DNA from: Pyrodictiaceae archaeon | Lineage (GTDB): Archaea > Thermoproteota > Thermoprotei_A > Sulfolobales > Pyrodictiaceae | Direction of reading: 5' to 3' | DNA length: 64,000 nt | Assembly (NCBI GenBank): GCA_027036135.1 | Contig: JALVSY010000007.1 | Coordinates: forward strand, 252,880-316,879 | Shown: positions 17,081 through 26,059 of the stretch, in pieces | Position numbering within the stretch: position 1 is the stretch's first letter | Layout of the letters: every line of letters begins with the position of its first letter | Made by a program: the position numbers and the translations under genes | Notes under the pieces: generated by a model | The model's input: only the letters and a program-made list of their open reading frames with translations | Told to the model about the DNA's origin: nothing | Databases searched by the model: none

Positions 17081-20000
17081 TTAAGCTTTGCGGAATAACA
17101 GCGCTATCACTACTAGTAGCAGTATTAGGTTAATCACGGACACCCATAGAGCAGCATTAGCCTTGCTCTCTGCCGCGCTCGCCTTGCTAGCTATACTGTT
17201 TACATTGTTCTTTGTTGCTAAGTTACTAAGGCTTGTCTGTATGGCGCTTATCTTCTTATCAAGGCTGCTTACTTTGGTATCTACCGTACTTACTTTGTTA
17301 CTTATTGTTGTTACTGCTGTACTTAAAGTCTTTATCTCACTGTTTATCGTGTTAAGCGCTGTCGACGTTGACTGTGCTAGCTGATTAATCGTTGTCGCTA
17401 GCTTAGTTAGTGATTGTGTTAGTGGCGCTAGTGCTTGTGCTACTTGTTGTCCTAGGCGCTTCTGTAATTGCTGCAACTGCGTACTTAGTTGTTTTACTTG
17501 ATTTCCTAGTTTTGATATCTGGGTAGCTTGTGAAGATAACTGTGCACCTAGGCTGTTCATTTGCTTTTGAATACTCTGTATTTGTTTCTTTACTCCAGTT
17601 ATTTCTTTTGTTACAGCAGCTGTTGTCTGTAGTACAACATCTTTTTCGGCTGGTAATGCTACTTGGTCGCTATAAGCTATAATCGCTAGGTCATAGGCAT
17701 AGCGCGGCTTTAGTTTGGCCGTCAAGTTTGCCGGTAACACGATTAAGAAGCCGGTTGGCGACCTCTCTGCTTGACCGACTGCTATTACTTTACCGGTAGC
17801 TGGGTCGCGTAAGACATACTCCACGTGAAGCGGCGGCATACCGGTTACCATGACACTTATTCTCGCTGTCTGCCCTGGCTCAACTATGGGCGTTATCACG
17901 CTTGTTATTGTTGTCGGTACTGGTAGGCCATATACCCATGTTGTTGGGCCGAATGGATATGTGGGATCGCGGAAGGCCTCAAGCTTCAGCATCTGTGCAC
18001 TTGGGCTAAACTCTATCATCTTAAATGGACCATCGCTTATCCAAGCAACTCCATATTTCTTTATATAGTTCTCTATCTTAGCTATCCTACTCTGCCATTC
18101 CTGCTTAGTCATTAAGGTTTCTCCGTTAGGTAGCACGAACCAGCTCTTATAATCATTAAAGTTTATCTCCTTGAGAGCTTTTGCTATTGCCTCTGCATGG
18201 CTCTTGAGCACTAAGTTAATATGCGGTATGTTCTCCTCTTGGCTCCGTATATCGCTTAGCGCGTATGTTTTTTTAACGAAGGCTAGGTAGTCCTCAGCTA
18301 GGATTATCGGTATTGGTACTTGCGGCGCTATTGCTGCTTGGCTAGCGATATAGTTGGGGTCAAAGAACCAGTAGTTTAGATATACTACTAGCTTTTTCTG
18401 CTTTGGCAGGAACTCGAATGCAACAAAGTTGTTGAAGGTCTGTTGTAGCTGTGAGGCTATACTGCTCTCTATGCTGCTCTTTGTCGGGTTGTAGGCTATG
18501 TCTAGTAACTCTGCATAATAACCTACAATATCGGCAAAGGTTATTGTCTCTCCATCATGCCAATGTGTACCTATCAACCGTGATAGATCGAATATGACCT
18601 TACTCGTAGCCTCCGTTCTATTAAGCTTATATGCTGGCACCCATCTATGATGGACAGCGTCCCACCAGACAGCATCCTTTGGTACTGGCAGCTTGCCGGT
18701 AGGTCCTGCTGTCTGGACGGTGTATGTGACTCTGAAGGGCATTGGCTCGCCATTAAATGGGTTATTCCACACCCAGGGATCGAATGTGGCATACATCGGC
18801 TCAACGCTGTAGACGTCGCTAAAGCCGCCTATGGGGTCCCAAATCGAGGCAGCCGTGTATACATGCAGGTTACCGATCTTGACTACCTTCTTGCCAGGAA
18901 TGTACACACCTCTGTAGAAGAACGGATTAGCAAGACCAGCTGCCAGGTCCAGCGTCACTCCTTTTACATCGCTCCTTGTAGCATAGGTATCCATCGTCGC
19001 TGCTACCCATATTCTCACGCTCTGCTCTATGCCTAGTTCTGTACCCTTACGTAAATAGTTAAGCCACTGTTGCTTATTATGCACATAGAGTACTTCGCCG
19101 GGCTTTATTAAGCCTTTCTGAAGCCAAATTAGATAGTCCACATAATTACTTTGCTTAATTTGCTTTGCATTGATCTGTGTCTGTGCTGTTAATAAACTGT
19201 AGAAGTCTATTGTGGCATTTATATAGTTCCAGTAACTTGACTCACTCCATCCAGGCATAAGACCAAACCAAGGTGCCGCAAACTGTGCTAGCTCCCAAGG
19301 ATCCCATTTCTGAAGACCGGTCTTACCCCAGCCTTCTGTGTAGAAGAACCAATCAAAGTCTATTGGATTCGTATAATAGACCTTAGGTATAGCTTCGCTA
19401 AACGTTACCTCTTCTCTTATTACTTGTATGCCTAGCTGTTGCAAGGCTGACGCAAACATGCGGCCAATATATAATCTTTCATCCTCGGTTCTTATGATAC
19501 CTATTACTTGTATGGGCTTGCCATTGTAGTACCATACGCCATTCTTGAGCTGGGCGCCAGCCTTCGTCAATACATTAGTTATAATTGTTTTTGCTAGGCC
19601 TGGATTATAACTAAACTCGTACTGCGCTACTACACTAATTAAATACGGGTATATTGGGTCATCAGGCCCATAGAACGTGTATCTAGTTATCGCTAGACCC
19701 TTATATATGTTTTTAACTATATAGCTTCTATCAACGACATAGTTTAGTGCGTACCGGATTTGGCGGAAGCAGAACGGGTTTATATCGTATTTACTGCTTT
19801 GCCAGAGGACTTTGACATTCGATGGTATAGCGTGGAGGGGTTTTGCGCATAGCTCAGCAATGGTTACACCAGTCTTGTTAAGAGGTACGCCAATAAACGG
19901 CATACTGTTCAACAGAGTTAAGTTAGCATTTTTGGGTATATATATGACCGTTGATACTATTACTGGGTTCACGCCCAGTATCTGTGCTGCTTCCTGCTTG

Positions 20001-20323
20001 CTGACTTTACCAGGTATCTGTACTATCATTACCGGTGCTGGATTCAAGAGTATGTCGACAAGGCCTGTTACTGCGTGATATAGCTTTATTCCAGGCTTTC
20101 CTACTAATTGTTGTACAGCTGCCGGGCTTAAACCGAAAAGGTAAACGTCTATGTCACCGCTTAGCAATGCTTGGGCAGCGTTTTGACGTGATACTGCTTT
20201 CCAGATCATATAGTCTGTTGCGGGGCCTCTCTTCGGCGTCTGCGCGTGTACTGGTAACGCGAAGGAGACTATGGGCGCTACTATGAGTGCGACTACTAGG
20301 AATGCGAATACATAATTTCTCAA
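17081..20323 (-). CDS. Stalk-anchored extracellular solute-binding protein, family 5
   Basis: This 1080-residue protein has four parts: a signal peptide (about 1-28, with an AQTP cleavage-like site), a family-5 (DppA/OppA-type) binding region about 30-880, a Gln/Ser/Thr/Leu-rich coiled-coil stalk about 908-1055, and a C-terminal membrane helix 1058-1077 followed by RKA. The binding part is far longer than bacterial DppA (about 500), as in several archaeal peptide or sugar binders. TTG at 20323 is supported by GAGGGGG 6 nt upstream. The stalk would lift the receptor from the membrane through the S-layer space. It belongs with the permeases and ATPase downstream. Confidence 0.88.
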   Translation of the reverse strand: MRNYVFAFLVVALIVAPIVSFALPVHAQTPKRGPATDYMIWKAVSRQNAAQALLSGDIDVYLFGLSPAAVQQLVGKPGIKLYHAVTGLVDILLNPAPVMIVQIPGKVSKQEAAQILGVNPVIVSTVIYIPKNANLTLLNSMPFIGVPLNKTGVTIAELCAKPLHAIPSNVKVLWQSSKYDINPFCFRQIRYALNYVVDRSYIVKNIYKGLAITRYTFYGPDDPIYPYLISVVAQYEFSYNPGLAKTIITNVLTKAGAQLKNGVWYYNGKPIQVIGIIRTEDERLYIGRMFASALQQLGIQVIREEVTFSEAIPKVYYTNPIDFDWFFYTEGWGKTGLQKWDPWELAQFAAPWFGLMPGWSESSYWNYINATIDFYSLLTAQTQINAKQIKQSNYVDYLIWLQKGLIKPGEVLYVHNKQQWLNYLRKGTELGIEQSVRIWVAATMDTYATRSDVKGVTLDLAAGLANPFFYRGVYIPGKKVVKIGNLHVYTAASIWDPIGGFSDVYSVEPMYATFDPWVWNNPFNGEPMPFRVTYTVQTAGPTGKLPVPKDAVWWDAVHHRWVPAYKLNRTEATSKVIFDLSRLIGTHWHDGETITFADIVGYYAELLDIAYNPTKSSIESSIASQLQQTFNNFVAFEFLPKQKKLVVYLNYWFFDPNYIASQAAIAPQVPIPIILAEDYLAFVKKTYALSDIRSQEENIPHINLVLKSHAEAIAKALKEINFNDYKSWFVLPNGETLMTKQEWQSRIAKIENYIKKYGVAWISDGPFKMIEFSPSAQMLKLEAFRDPTYPFGPTTWVYGLPVPTTITSVITPIVEPGQTARISVMVTGMPPLHVEYVLRDPATGKVIAVGQAERSPTGFLIVLPANLTAKLKPRYAYDLAIIAYSDQVALPAEKDVVLQTTAAVTKEITGVKKQIQSIQKQMNSLGAQLSSQATQISKLGNQVKQLSTQLQQLQKRLGQQVAQALAPLTQSLTKLATTINQLAQSTSTALNTINSEIKTLSTAVTTISNKVSTVDTKVSSLDKKISAIQTSLSNLATKNNVNSIASKASAAESKANAALWVSVINLILLLVVIALLFRKA

Positions 20324-20387
20324 CGTGCTCCCCCTCTACGTGTGTTTTCTTACCTTACCTCAAGCAAAAAGTAGGATTCCCTTGCCT

Positions 20388-20397
20388 CTTTAAAAAG
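20388..20397 (-). promoter_or_regulatory. TATA box of the binding-protein gene
   Basis: The minus strand reads CTTTTTAAAG, 65-74 nt before TTG 20323. It is the best AT-rich match in the 210-nt gap upstream and implies a leader of about 40 nt. Confidence 0.45.
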
Positions 20398-20533
20398 CTT
20401 TCCTTAGCGTTAGCACTGGCTCACATAATCTGCTTCTACACCTTTGTATCCTCAATAACTATTTTGTGTCCTTAAAGCTAAGCATACGTTATTTAACATA
20501 TTTTGGCGATTAATCCAAGCGCTCATGAACATT

Positions 20534-21328
20534 CTAATGTCGCGCCCGTAGCACAAGTACGATTAGTGCTTCGAGAAGAAGGCCACTCAGAATAAATATC
20601 AGTGATAGATTAATATACTCTTGCTCAGTGCCTACACCGGGACAAGAATACTTGTTAATCAGTACTTGCTTTACTTTAAATAGCGCTTCTGTTCTAGTAA
20701 ACTTTAGCTGTCCAGCATATATATTATATCGACATTTAATTATATAGACATTATGCCCAGGTGAATCAGTATTAATGCTTATTAATCTACAGCCTTTAGG
20801 AGCGATGTATTGCTCTAGCTTGACCCCTTCTACGCTTAGGATTGCTTTTCTCGAGGAAAGCCCGACATAAAGTATCGCTCTGAGACCCGGGTAGCTCCAT
20901 GTAAAAATTAATACAGAGCCGTGCTCACCTGCACTCTTCACCATTGTTGCCGGAATAGTCTCATTGGTAGCTAGTTTGATAAGAATATTGACTAGTATTC
21001 CTCGCCCTATATTTACTTCCTTGAGGTATTTGCTCTCCAGCGCACTCATAGGTACATCTAGCGAGTTCAGCATTGTACCGCATCTGGTTAAGCTACATGG
21101 AGAATATAATATTAAGAATCCCTTAGCTCCAAGCGAGCTATTAAACTCACTTAATAAGAGCGATAACCTGGTATAGGGTACTAAACAAGTCTTTAGACTT
21201 GTTGCCTTAAGCCTATAAAGGAGCGGATGCATAGAAGGCACTATAATTAGCAGAAGCCCGGTTATCAGAACAAGCAAGTAAATTGGTTTTAATGCTATTT
21301 TTCTTTTATAAAAATTTCTTCGACTCAT
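20534..21328 (-). CDS. Bitopic-ended membrane protein, unknown
   Basis: About 264 residues, with a membrane helix near the N-terminus (YLLVLITGLLLIIVPSM) and another at the C-terminus (LSLIFILSGLLLEALIVLVL). The roughly 190 residues between them are probably extracytoplasmic and contain six cysteines in CSLTRC, KGC and KC...YSC contexts. ATG at 21328 is preferred over the upstream in-frame start at 21367 because GGAGGG lies 6 nt before it. It is divergent from a second protein of the same two-helix layout at 21517 and sits next to the ABC importer. No family is recognised. Confidence 0.6.
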   Translation of the reverse strand: MSRRNFYKRKIALKPIYLLVLITGLLLIIVPSMHPLLYRLKATSLKTCLVPYTRLSLLLSEFNSSLGAKGFLILYSPCSLTRCGTMLNSLDVPMSALESKYLKEVNIGRGILVNILIKLATNETIPATMVKSAGEHGSVLIFTWSYPGLRAILYVGLSSRKAILSVEGVKLEQYIAPKGCRLISINTDSPGHNVYIIKCRYNIYAGQLKFTRTEALFKVKQVLINKYSCPGVGTEQEYINLSLIFILSGLLLEALIVLVLRARH

Positions 21329-21516
21329 TGCTCTCCCTCCTAGCGGCATTGGCCTTGCTGAAAGCACTACTCAGCATATAGCTATAGCTTAAGCATATCA
21401 AATTTAAACTAATAGAAAGCCACATGGCTTGCAACAGCTTTGCTTCTAACTTATACGAGCATAAAGAGTTTAAGGAAGGGAACCAGGTGAATCAAATATT
21501 CCCGAGTGAATAGCTA

Positions 21517-22041
21517 ATGCGCCATAGTAGCTCGCTTAGTAGCTACTTTATAAAAATTGGATTACTATTATTACTTGGCGCACTATTCTCGTCATTTGCT
21601 GCACTCTATACAATTACTAGCACCAAGCATTCAGTTACGAAAATAGCTACAAAAAAACCTTATTATTCGATAATAGTACTTAACTTGCTCAATACCACTA
21701 AAAAGAAGCAATTCGACAATGTAGCTAATATAGATGTAACAGTAGTAAATAAAGGATCCTCGAGACTACTGATCCTTACAGCACCATACACTAATCTTTC
21801 AATTACATTACAACCTGGCAAAAACATTACACTCACAGGACTCTCGCCTCTGGATGATCTCGTTATACAAGCCTTAAACAGCTCTGCCATAAATGTGTCT
21901 CTAGAGGCAACAGCTCATCTCGAGTATAGACCTTATCTAGTACTAGGACTACTAGGGTTGGTTCTCTTCCTCGCTGGCTCTATATTGCTCTCAGTAGGCA
22001 TAATAATAAGGTTTAGTGGAGTCGAAGAAGCCTTCACCTAG
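21517..22041 (+). CDS. Two-helix membrane protein, unknown
   Basis: 174 residues: N-terminal helix (IGLLLLLGALFSSFAALYTI), a beta-rich central domain of about 95 residues with several Asn-x-Ser/Thr sites that could be glycosylated (NTT, NIT, NSS, NVS), and a C-terminal helix (YLVLGLLGLVLFLAGSILLSVG). The central part looks like a small immunoglobulin- or adhesin-like beta domain facing outwards, but this is only an impression from strand-like alternation. It is divergent from the neighbouring two-helix protein. No clear ribosome-binding site precedes ATG 21517. Confidence 0.55.
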   Translation: MRHSSSLSSYFIKIGLLLLLGALFSSFAALYTITSTKHSVTKIATKKPYYSIIVLNLLNTTKKKQFDNVANIDVTVVNKGSSRLLILTAPYTNLSITLQPGKNITLTGLSPLDDLVIQALNSSAINVSLEATAHLEYRPYLVLGLLGLVLFLAGSILLSVGIIIRFSGVEEAFT

Positions 22042-22121
22042 GAGATGATACTATATATTCAAATATGATTTTGTTAAAAAGCGATCGGCTCCGGCCATGC
22101 TGTATAGCACCATGTAGATGG

Positions 22122-22547
22122 TTAGAAGCGTGGTCGTCTACGATACGGGTTTCTCCCCATTCCTCTGCGAGGAGGACGATACCCCTCAGGCGCCTTGGGG
22201 GTTTCCTCGGGGACCTCGTCGGGCTGGGGAACCTCTTGGTCCTCTACGTGCTCTATATTGCTCTTGCCGCCTACGTTGAGGACTACTTGGCCCCGATACG
22301 CGGTTGTCCATGCACCATGTATCTCTACTGCCTCTCCCTGCTTGAGGCTGCCAGCTGCATGGCCCCAGAGGGTTAGGCGGGTGCGGCCAGTCTCATCCCC
22401 GACTATTGCCTCGCTTATCGTGCGAGGACCTTTACGTGTATTTATTACGCGTGGCTCCTGGGCCTCAATTACCCGGACTTTTACGCTCACGTTGTCCATT
22501 CCGGGTTGGAGCTCGGAGATTTTTGTTTCTTTTACGTCTTTTTCCAT
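22122..22547 (-). CDS. ssb: Single-stranded DNA-binding protein (crenarchaeal OB fold)
   Basis: This 141-residue protein has an N-terminal OB fold (about 5-105; ISELQPGMDNVSVKVRVIE, then GDETGRTRLTLWG, ending YRGQVVLNVGG) and a flexible acidic, proline-rich and finally Arg-rich tail (GYRPPRRGMGRNPYRRRPRF). Crenarchaeal SSB proteins have this one-OB-fold-plus-tail layout; the tail usually recruits partners. Here the tail ends basic rather than acidic. A TATA-like stretch (minus strand AGATATAAGG near 22610) lies about 65 nt upstream. Confidence 0.85.
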   Translation of the reverse strand: MEKDVKETKISELQPGMDNVSVKVRVIEAQEPRVINTRKGPRTISEAIVGDETGRTRLTLWGHAAGSLKQGEAVEIHGAWTTAYRGQVVLNVGGKSNIEHVEDQEVPQPDEVPEETPKAPEGYRPPRRGMGRNPYRRRPRF

Positions 22548-22649
22548 TCGGACATTACACCATTCTACGCGATTCGGCTAAACATGTAAAGCTGGGCCTC
22601 TGCTCCCCTTATATCTCTTTGGGTACACATAGCGCAACTACGCTATAGA

Positions 22650-22880
22650 CCCCGTCAGTGATAATGCACTAAGAAGGGGCTGTGAAGAGGCTGGCCTGTA
22701 CTCGAAGGGGGGGTTCCCCGGATGTAGAAGCCTGGGGGTTAGGGCTGAGCCGTTTACCTGGGAGCGGTACCTTAACGACCACTCCCAGGCTCATCATGGC
22801 ACGGCTCGGGGCAGGCTACGGCGGTTCAATCGCCCTCGCGTACCCCGAGCCCACCAGTTTGTTTTACCGCCAGTAAAACT
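22650..22880 (+). other. GC-rich foldable block between ssb and tnpB remnant
   Basis: This block is markedly GC-richer than its flanks and rich in complementary arms: 22747-22753 GAGCCGT with 22801-22807; 22757-22764 CCTGGGAG with 22782-22789; 22805-22811 CTCGGGG with 22843-22849; 22820-22823 GGCG with 22831-22834. The third and fourth stems flank a symmetrical 8/8-nt internal loop; stems one and three share 22805-22807, so they are alternatives. A 64-codon frame (22682-22876) runs through it but has no recognisable family. It may be a non-coding RNA or the left part of the decayed TnpB element. Confidence 0.4.
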
Positions 22881-22922
22881 TATAGAGTTTCACTTGGGTA
22901 TATCCCCATATGGATTCTCACT

Positions 22923-24017
22923 ATGAGCTACATCACTATTATCGCTGGTTTCAGCGCTTCCGGTGAGAATGCTAAGCTACTGCTCTCTACAGCTTGGCTA
23001 TTCAAGATTGCAACTCATAGAGTACTTGGCTATGCCAAGTCGATGCCCGTCTTACCAGCCTCTAAGATTGCTTGGAAGAACACGTTCAGAAGAGTAGCAT
23101 ACGATGTTATCCCCAATCGCAGATATGCTGACTCAGTAGTAGTCCTAGTCATGGCTATCTACGAATCGTGTAGACGGTTAGGCATAGACTTCAAAGAAGT
23201 AGAGCTAGGAAACTGGCCCATGTTCCAGCAGAGTGAGAAAGAATATCCACCAAGAAACATCACTGTAAAGAGTATTGATGAGGCGTGGATAACAGTACTC
23301 AGCTACACTGGTGAAAGCAAGAGGATAAAGCTAAGAGTAGACACGTCAAAGGCTTATAGGAGATTGCTGGAGGCAATACTGGAGGAGAAACAAGCATACA
23401 ACCCAAGAATATACATCAAATCATGGAATATTAGGAATGGAGTACTCTACGTTAAAGGAGAACTACAAATAGCAATACCACTAGAATTCTACTACAAACA
23501 CATGACACGGTTTAAGAAAAACCTTGGCAAGCTCTATGGCGGTGTAGACGTTAACACAGATAGACTCAACCTAGCAATAGTTGATGAAAAAGGAAAGTTA
23601 AGGGACACCAAGACCTTCTGGTTCGAGGAGGCATCCAGAAAAAGGATATTCCAGGCATAGAGCTAGAAGCATTATAAGTATGTAAAATACATGAGATGCT
23701 GAAGTATGCATATCATCATGGAGTAAAGGCATTGTTTCTAGAAAACTCTGAGACTACAGGAAGGCTTAGACTTCTATGGATAAGGAGAGGCAAGAGACTT
23801 CATAGTAACTATAACTGGAAAGTATCGACATTCAGAAGCTCAATAATAGAGATGATAGCGATAAAAAGCCCCGCTGTACTCGATGAAGGTAAGTTATGTA
23901 AACCCTAAGGGGACAACGCACTCAAAGGAACATGACGAATTAATGAAAATGTATAAGCTAGATAGGCATACAACATCAGCCTATCTCATAGCCCTAAAAG
24001 GACTTAAACTATCCTAA
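22923..24017 (+). pseudogene. tnpB: TnpB (IS605 OrfB-like) remnant, frame-broken
   Basis: Three frames together give a TnpB-like protein: 22923-23643 (ending at the RuvC I region GGVDVNTDRLNLAIVDEKG), 23678-23867 (RuvC II, KALFLENSE, then NYNWKVSTFRSS) and about 23868-24017 (YVNPKGTT...LDRHTTSAYLIALKG, RuvC III). Both A5 runs, 23639-23643 and 23863-23867, look one A too long: dropping one A restores KGYSRHRARSII and KAPLYSMKVSY respectively. A further shift lies near 23680-23692. The four-cysteine zinc ribbon usual before RuvC III is absent. No tnpA or terminal repeats were seen. Probably a decayed copy, unless the A runs cause productive slippage. Confidence 0.75.
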
Positions 24018-24041
24018 AAGGCTCTGCCATAGTTACTGCTT

Positions 24042-24452
24042 TTATCTTTCCTCAACTATTTTCTTAACGGTGATCATGTAGGGGGCTAGCTCGCCGAGTC
24101 TCCACTCCATACGCTCTCCTGTCGCGGCAGAGAAAGAGACAACCACTGTATCATCATCACCGAACTCTGCCAATACTTGACGGCAAGCACCACAAGGTGG
24201 CAGGGGCTCAGGCGTGGATGAGACAATTACTACCTTGCGTATTTTGCGGCGTCCTGCGGTAATCATTGCTGCTACTGCTGCGCGCTCTGCACATATGGTT
24301 AGCCCGAGGCTAGCGTTCTCAACGTTTACGCCCAGGTGGACTGAGCCGTCCTCGGCCTCTATTGCTGCTGCTACACGTATACCACTATAAGGAGCATAGG
24401 CGTTGCCGAGAATGCTTAGAGCCTTTTCTTTTAACTCCTCAACGCTGGGCAC
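24042..24452 (-). CDS. cdd: Cytidine deaminase
   Basis: This 136-residue enzyme deaminates cytidine to uridine in pyrimidine salvage. It has the catalytic and zinc motifs TICAERAAV (Cys ligand and the proton-shuttling Glu) and PCGACRQVL (two Cys ligands), plus PYSGIRVAAA and GVNVENAS near the N-terminus, which bind the nucleoside. Length is normal for the tetrameric class. It is convergent with the TnpB remnant and divergent from gatB, whose start codon lies about 160 nt away. Confidence 0.9.
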   Translation of the reverse strand: MPSVEELKEKALSILGNAYAPYSGIRVAAAIEAEDGSVHLGVNVENASLGLTICAERAAVAAMITAGRRKIRKVVIVSSTPEPLPPCGACRQVLAEFGDDDTVVVSFSAATGERMEWRLGELAPYMITVKKIVEER

Positions 24453-24613
24453 GGGTCAGCACCAGGCCAGGAGTTTCAACGCTCCCCGGGTCTGTTTCTC
24501 GGACTCGCGTAGGGTATAGGGTTTTTGAGTACCTGGCCTTCCCGCCACTGGCCGGGACCAGAGGTCTGGAACGAGAAACAAGAATAGACCATGTACCGTG
24601 GTGGCGCACTGGC

Positions 24614-26059
24614 ATGGTTGATGACGCGGAACGCGTTATTATAGGCTTGGAGGTACATATCCAGATAAACTCTCTTGAGTCGAAGCTGTTCTGTAGCTGT
24701 AGCAGCGACTATCATGGAGCCGGGCCTAATACTCGTATTTGTCCTGTATGCTTAGGGCTTCCCGGCTCATTACCGGTTACCAACGAGAAGGCTGTCCATA
24801 AAGCGATCCAGCTCTGCCTGGCTATTGGTGGGCGCGTTGCCCCGGTGCTCCGCTTTGATAGGAAGCATTACTTTTACCCCGACTTGCCGAAGAACTACCA
24901 GATAACGCAGTACCTTGAGCCTATTTGCCGTGGAGGTAGCGTGGAGATAGAGACAAGGAAGGGAGCCAAGAGGATAAGGATTAGGAGGATAAATATCGAG
25001 GAGGATCCTGGGAGAATAGTTTATCCCGGTGGCTCGCCCCACAGCAGCCCATATGCGCTTGTTGATTATAATCGGAGCGGTGTAGCGCTCCTAGAGATAG
25101 TCACTGAGCCCGACATGGAGTCACCAGACGAGGCCGTGGCTTTCCTCGAAAAGCTCCGCAGTATCGTGGAGCACCTAGGGATATGTGATTGCGGACTAGA
25201 GGGGGCCATGCGGGCTGATGCCAACATAAGCATTGAGGGCGGTGAACGAGTAGAGGTAAAGAACATCACCGGGTTCACGGAGGTGAAGAAGGCACTAGCC
25301 TACGAGATTACTAGGCAACGGGACCTCCTTGCCAAGGGGCAGCGTCCTCGCCGAGAGACTCGGCACTGGGACGCCGTGCGCCGAGTCACTCTCCCCGCGC
25401 GCACCAAGGAGACCGAGGAGGATTATAGGTACATGCCGGAGCCTAATCTACCCCCAGCGCCTATCCCCAGAGAGCTTGTTGAGAAGCTTAGGGAGACATT
25501 ACCGGAGTTGCCGGATGCACGCATGAAGAGGCTCGTAGAGCAGTATGGCCTCCGTAGAGAGGTCGCTAAGGTGCTTGTGTCTCGTAAAGTGCTTGCCGAT
25601 TTCTTCGAGGACGCTGCAAGGATCTATAGCGGGGATGCGCGTAGACTAGCAAATTACCTTGTCAATGACTTGCTTAACTGGCTTAAGGATGAGGAGCTTC
25701 GGCCTCTCTATAGGCGTGTTCGCCCGGAGCACGTTGCGAAGGTGATGAGGCTACTGGATAGCGGGGTAATTAGTATTCGCCAGGCCAAGGAGCTTGCGGA
25801 GCACCTAGTAAAGAGGGGTGTTGACCCCGAGAAGCTCGTAGAGGAGCTCGGGTTTAGGAGAATAGCTGACCCCGAGAGGCTCAGAGAAGTGGTACGAAAG
25901 GTGCTGAAGGAGAACCCTAAGGCTGTGCGTGATGCGCTGAAAAACCCTAAGGCGATTAACTTCCTCGTGGGAATGGTTATGAGGGAGACGCGTGGGAGAG
26001 CTGACCCCGTCGTTGCGAGAAGACTTGTTGAGGAGGAGCTTGAGAAAATGAAGAGCTAG
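24614..26059 (+). CDS. gatB: Aspartyl/glutamyl-tRNA amidotransferase subunit B
   Basis: GatB is the kinase/transamidation subunit that converts Asp-tRNA(Asn) to Asn-tRNA(Asn) in archaea. The protein begins VIIGLEVHIQ and continues with the zinc-binding CSCSSDY...CPVCLGLPG and KHYFYPDLPKNYQITQY; the C-terminal YqeY-like helical tail spans about 330-481. The frame is open further upstream to 24362, but ATG 24614 gives the standard length of 481. gatC lies 30 kb away at 55648; gatA is not in the window. It overlaps the next gene tail-to-tail by 4 bp. Confidence 0.93.
   Translation: MVDDAERVIIGLEVHIQINSLESKLFCSCSSDYHGAGPNTRICPVCLGLPGSLPVTNEKAVHKAIQLCLAIGGRVAPVLRFDRKHYFYPDLPKNYQITQYLEPICRGGSVEIETRKGAKRIRIRRINIEEDPGRIVYPGGSPHSSPYALVDYNRSGVALLEIVTEPDMESPDEAVAFLEKLRSIVEHLGICDCGLEGAMRADANISIEGGERVEVKNITGFTEVKKALAYEITRQRDLLAKGQRPRRETRHWDAVRRVTLPARTKETEEDYRYMPEPNLPPAPIPRELVEKLRETLPELPDARMKRLVEQYGLRREVAKVLVSRKVLADFFEDAARIYSGDARRLANYLVNDLLNWLKDEELRPLYRRVRPEHVAKVMRLLDSGVISIRQAKELAEHLVKRGVDPEKLVEELGFRRIADPERLREVVRKVLKENPKAVRDALKNPKAINFLVGMVMRETRGRADPVVARRLVEEELEKMKS

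Noticed and set aside
22682-22876. 64-residue frame with GTG start
   Set aside because: Lies wholly in a GC-rich self-complementary block; no family resemblance, so listed as part of the structured block and not as a gene.
22650-22880. SRP RNA or RNase P RNA
   Set aside because: The conserved SRP helix 8 GGAAGG...AGCAGCC and the RNase P GAGGAAAGTC/ACAGAA motifs are absent here and in 27828-28154.
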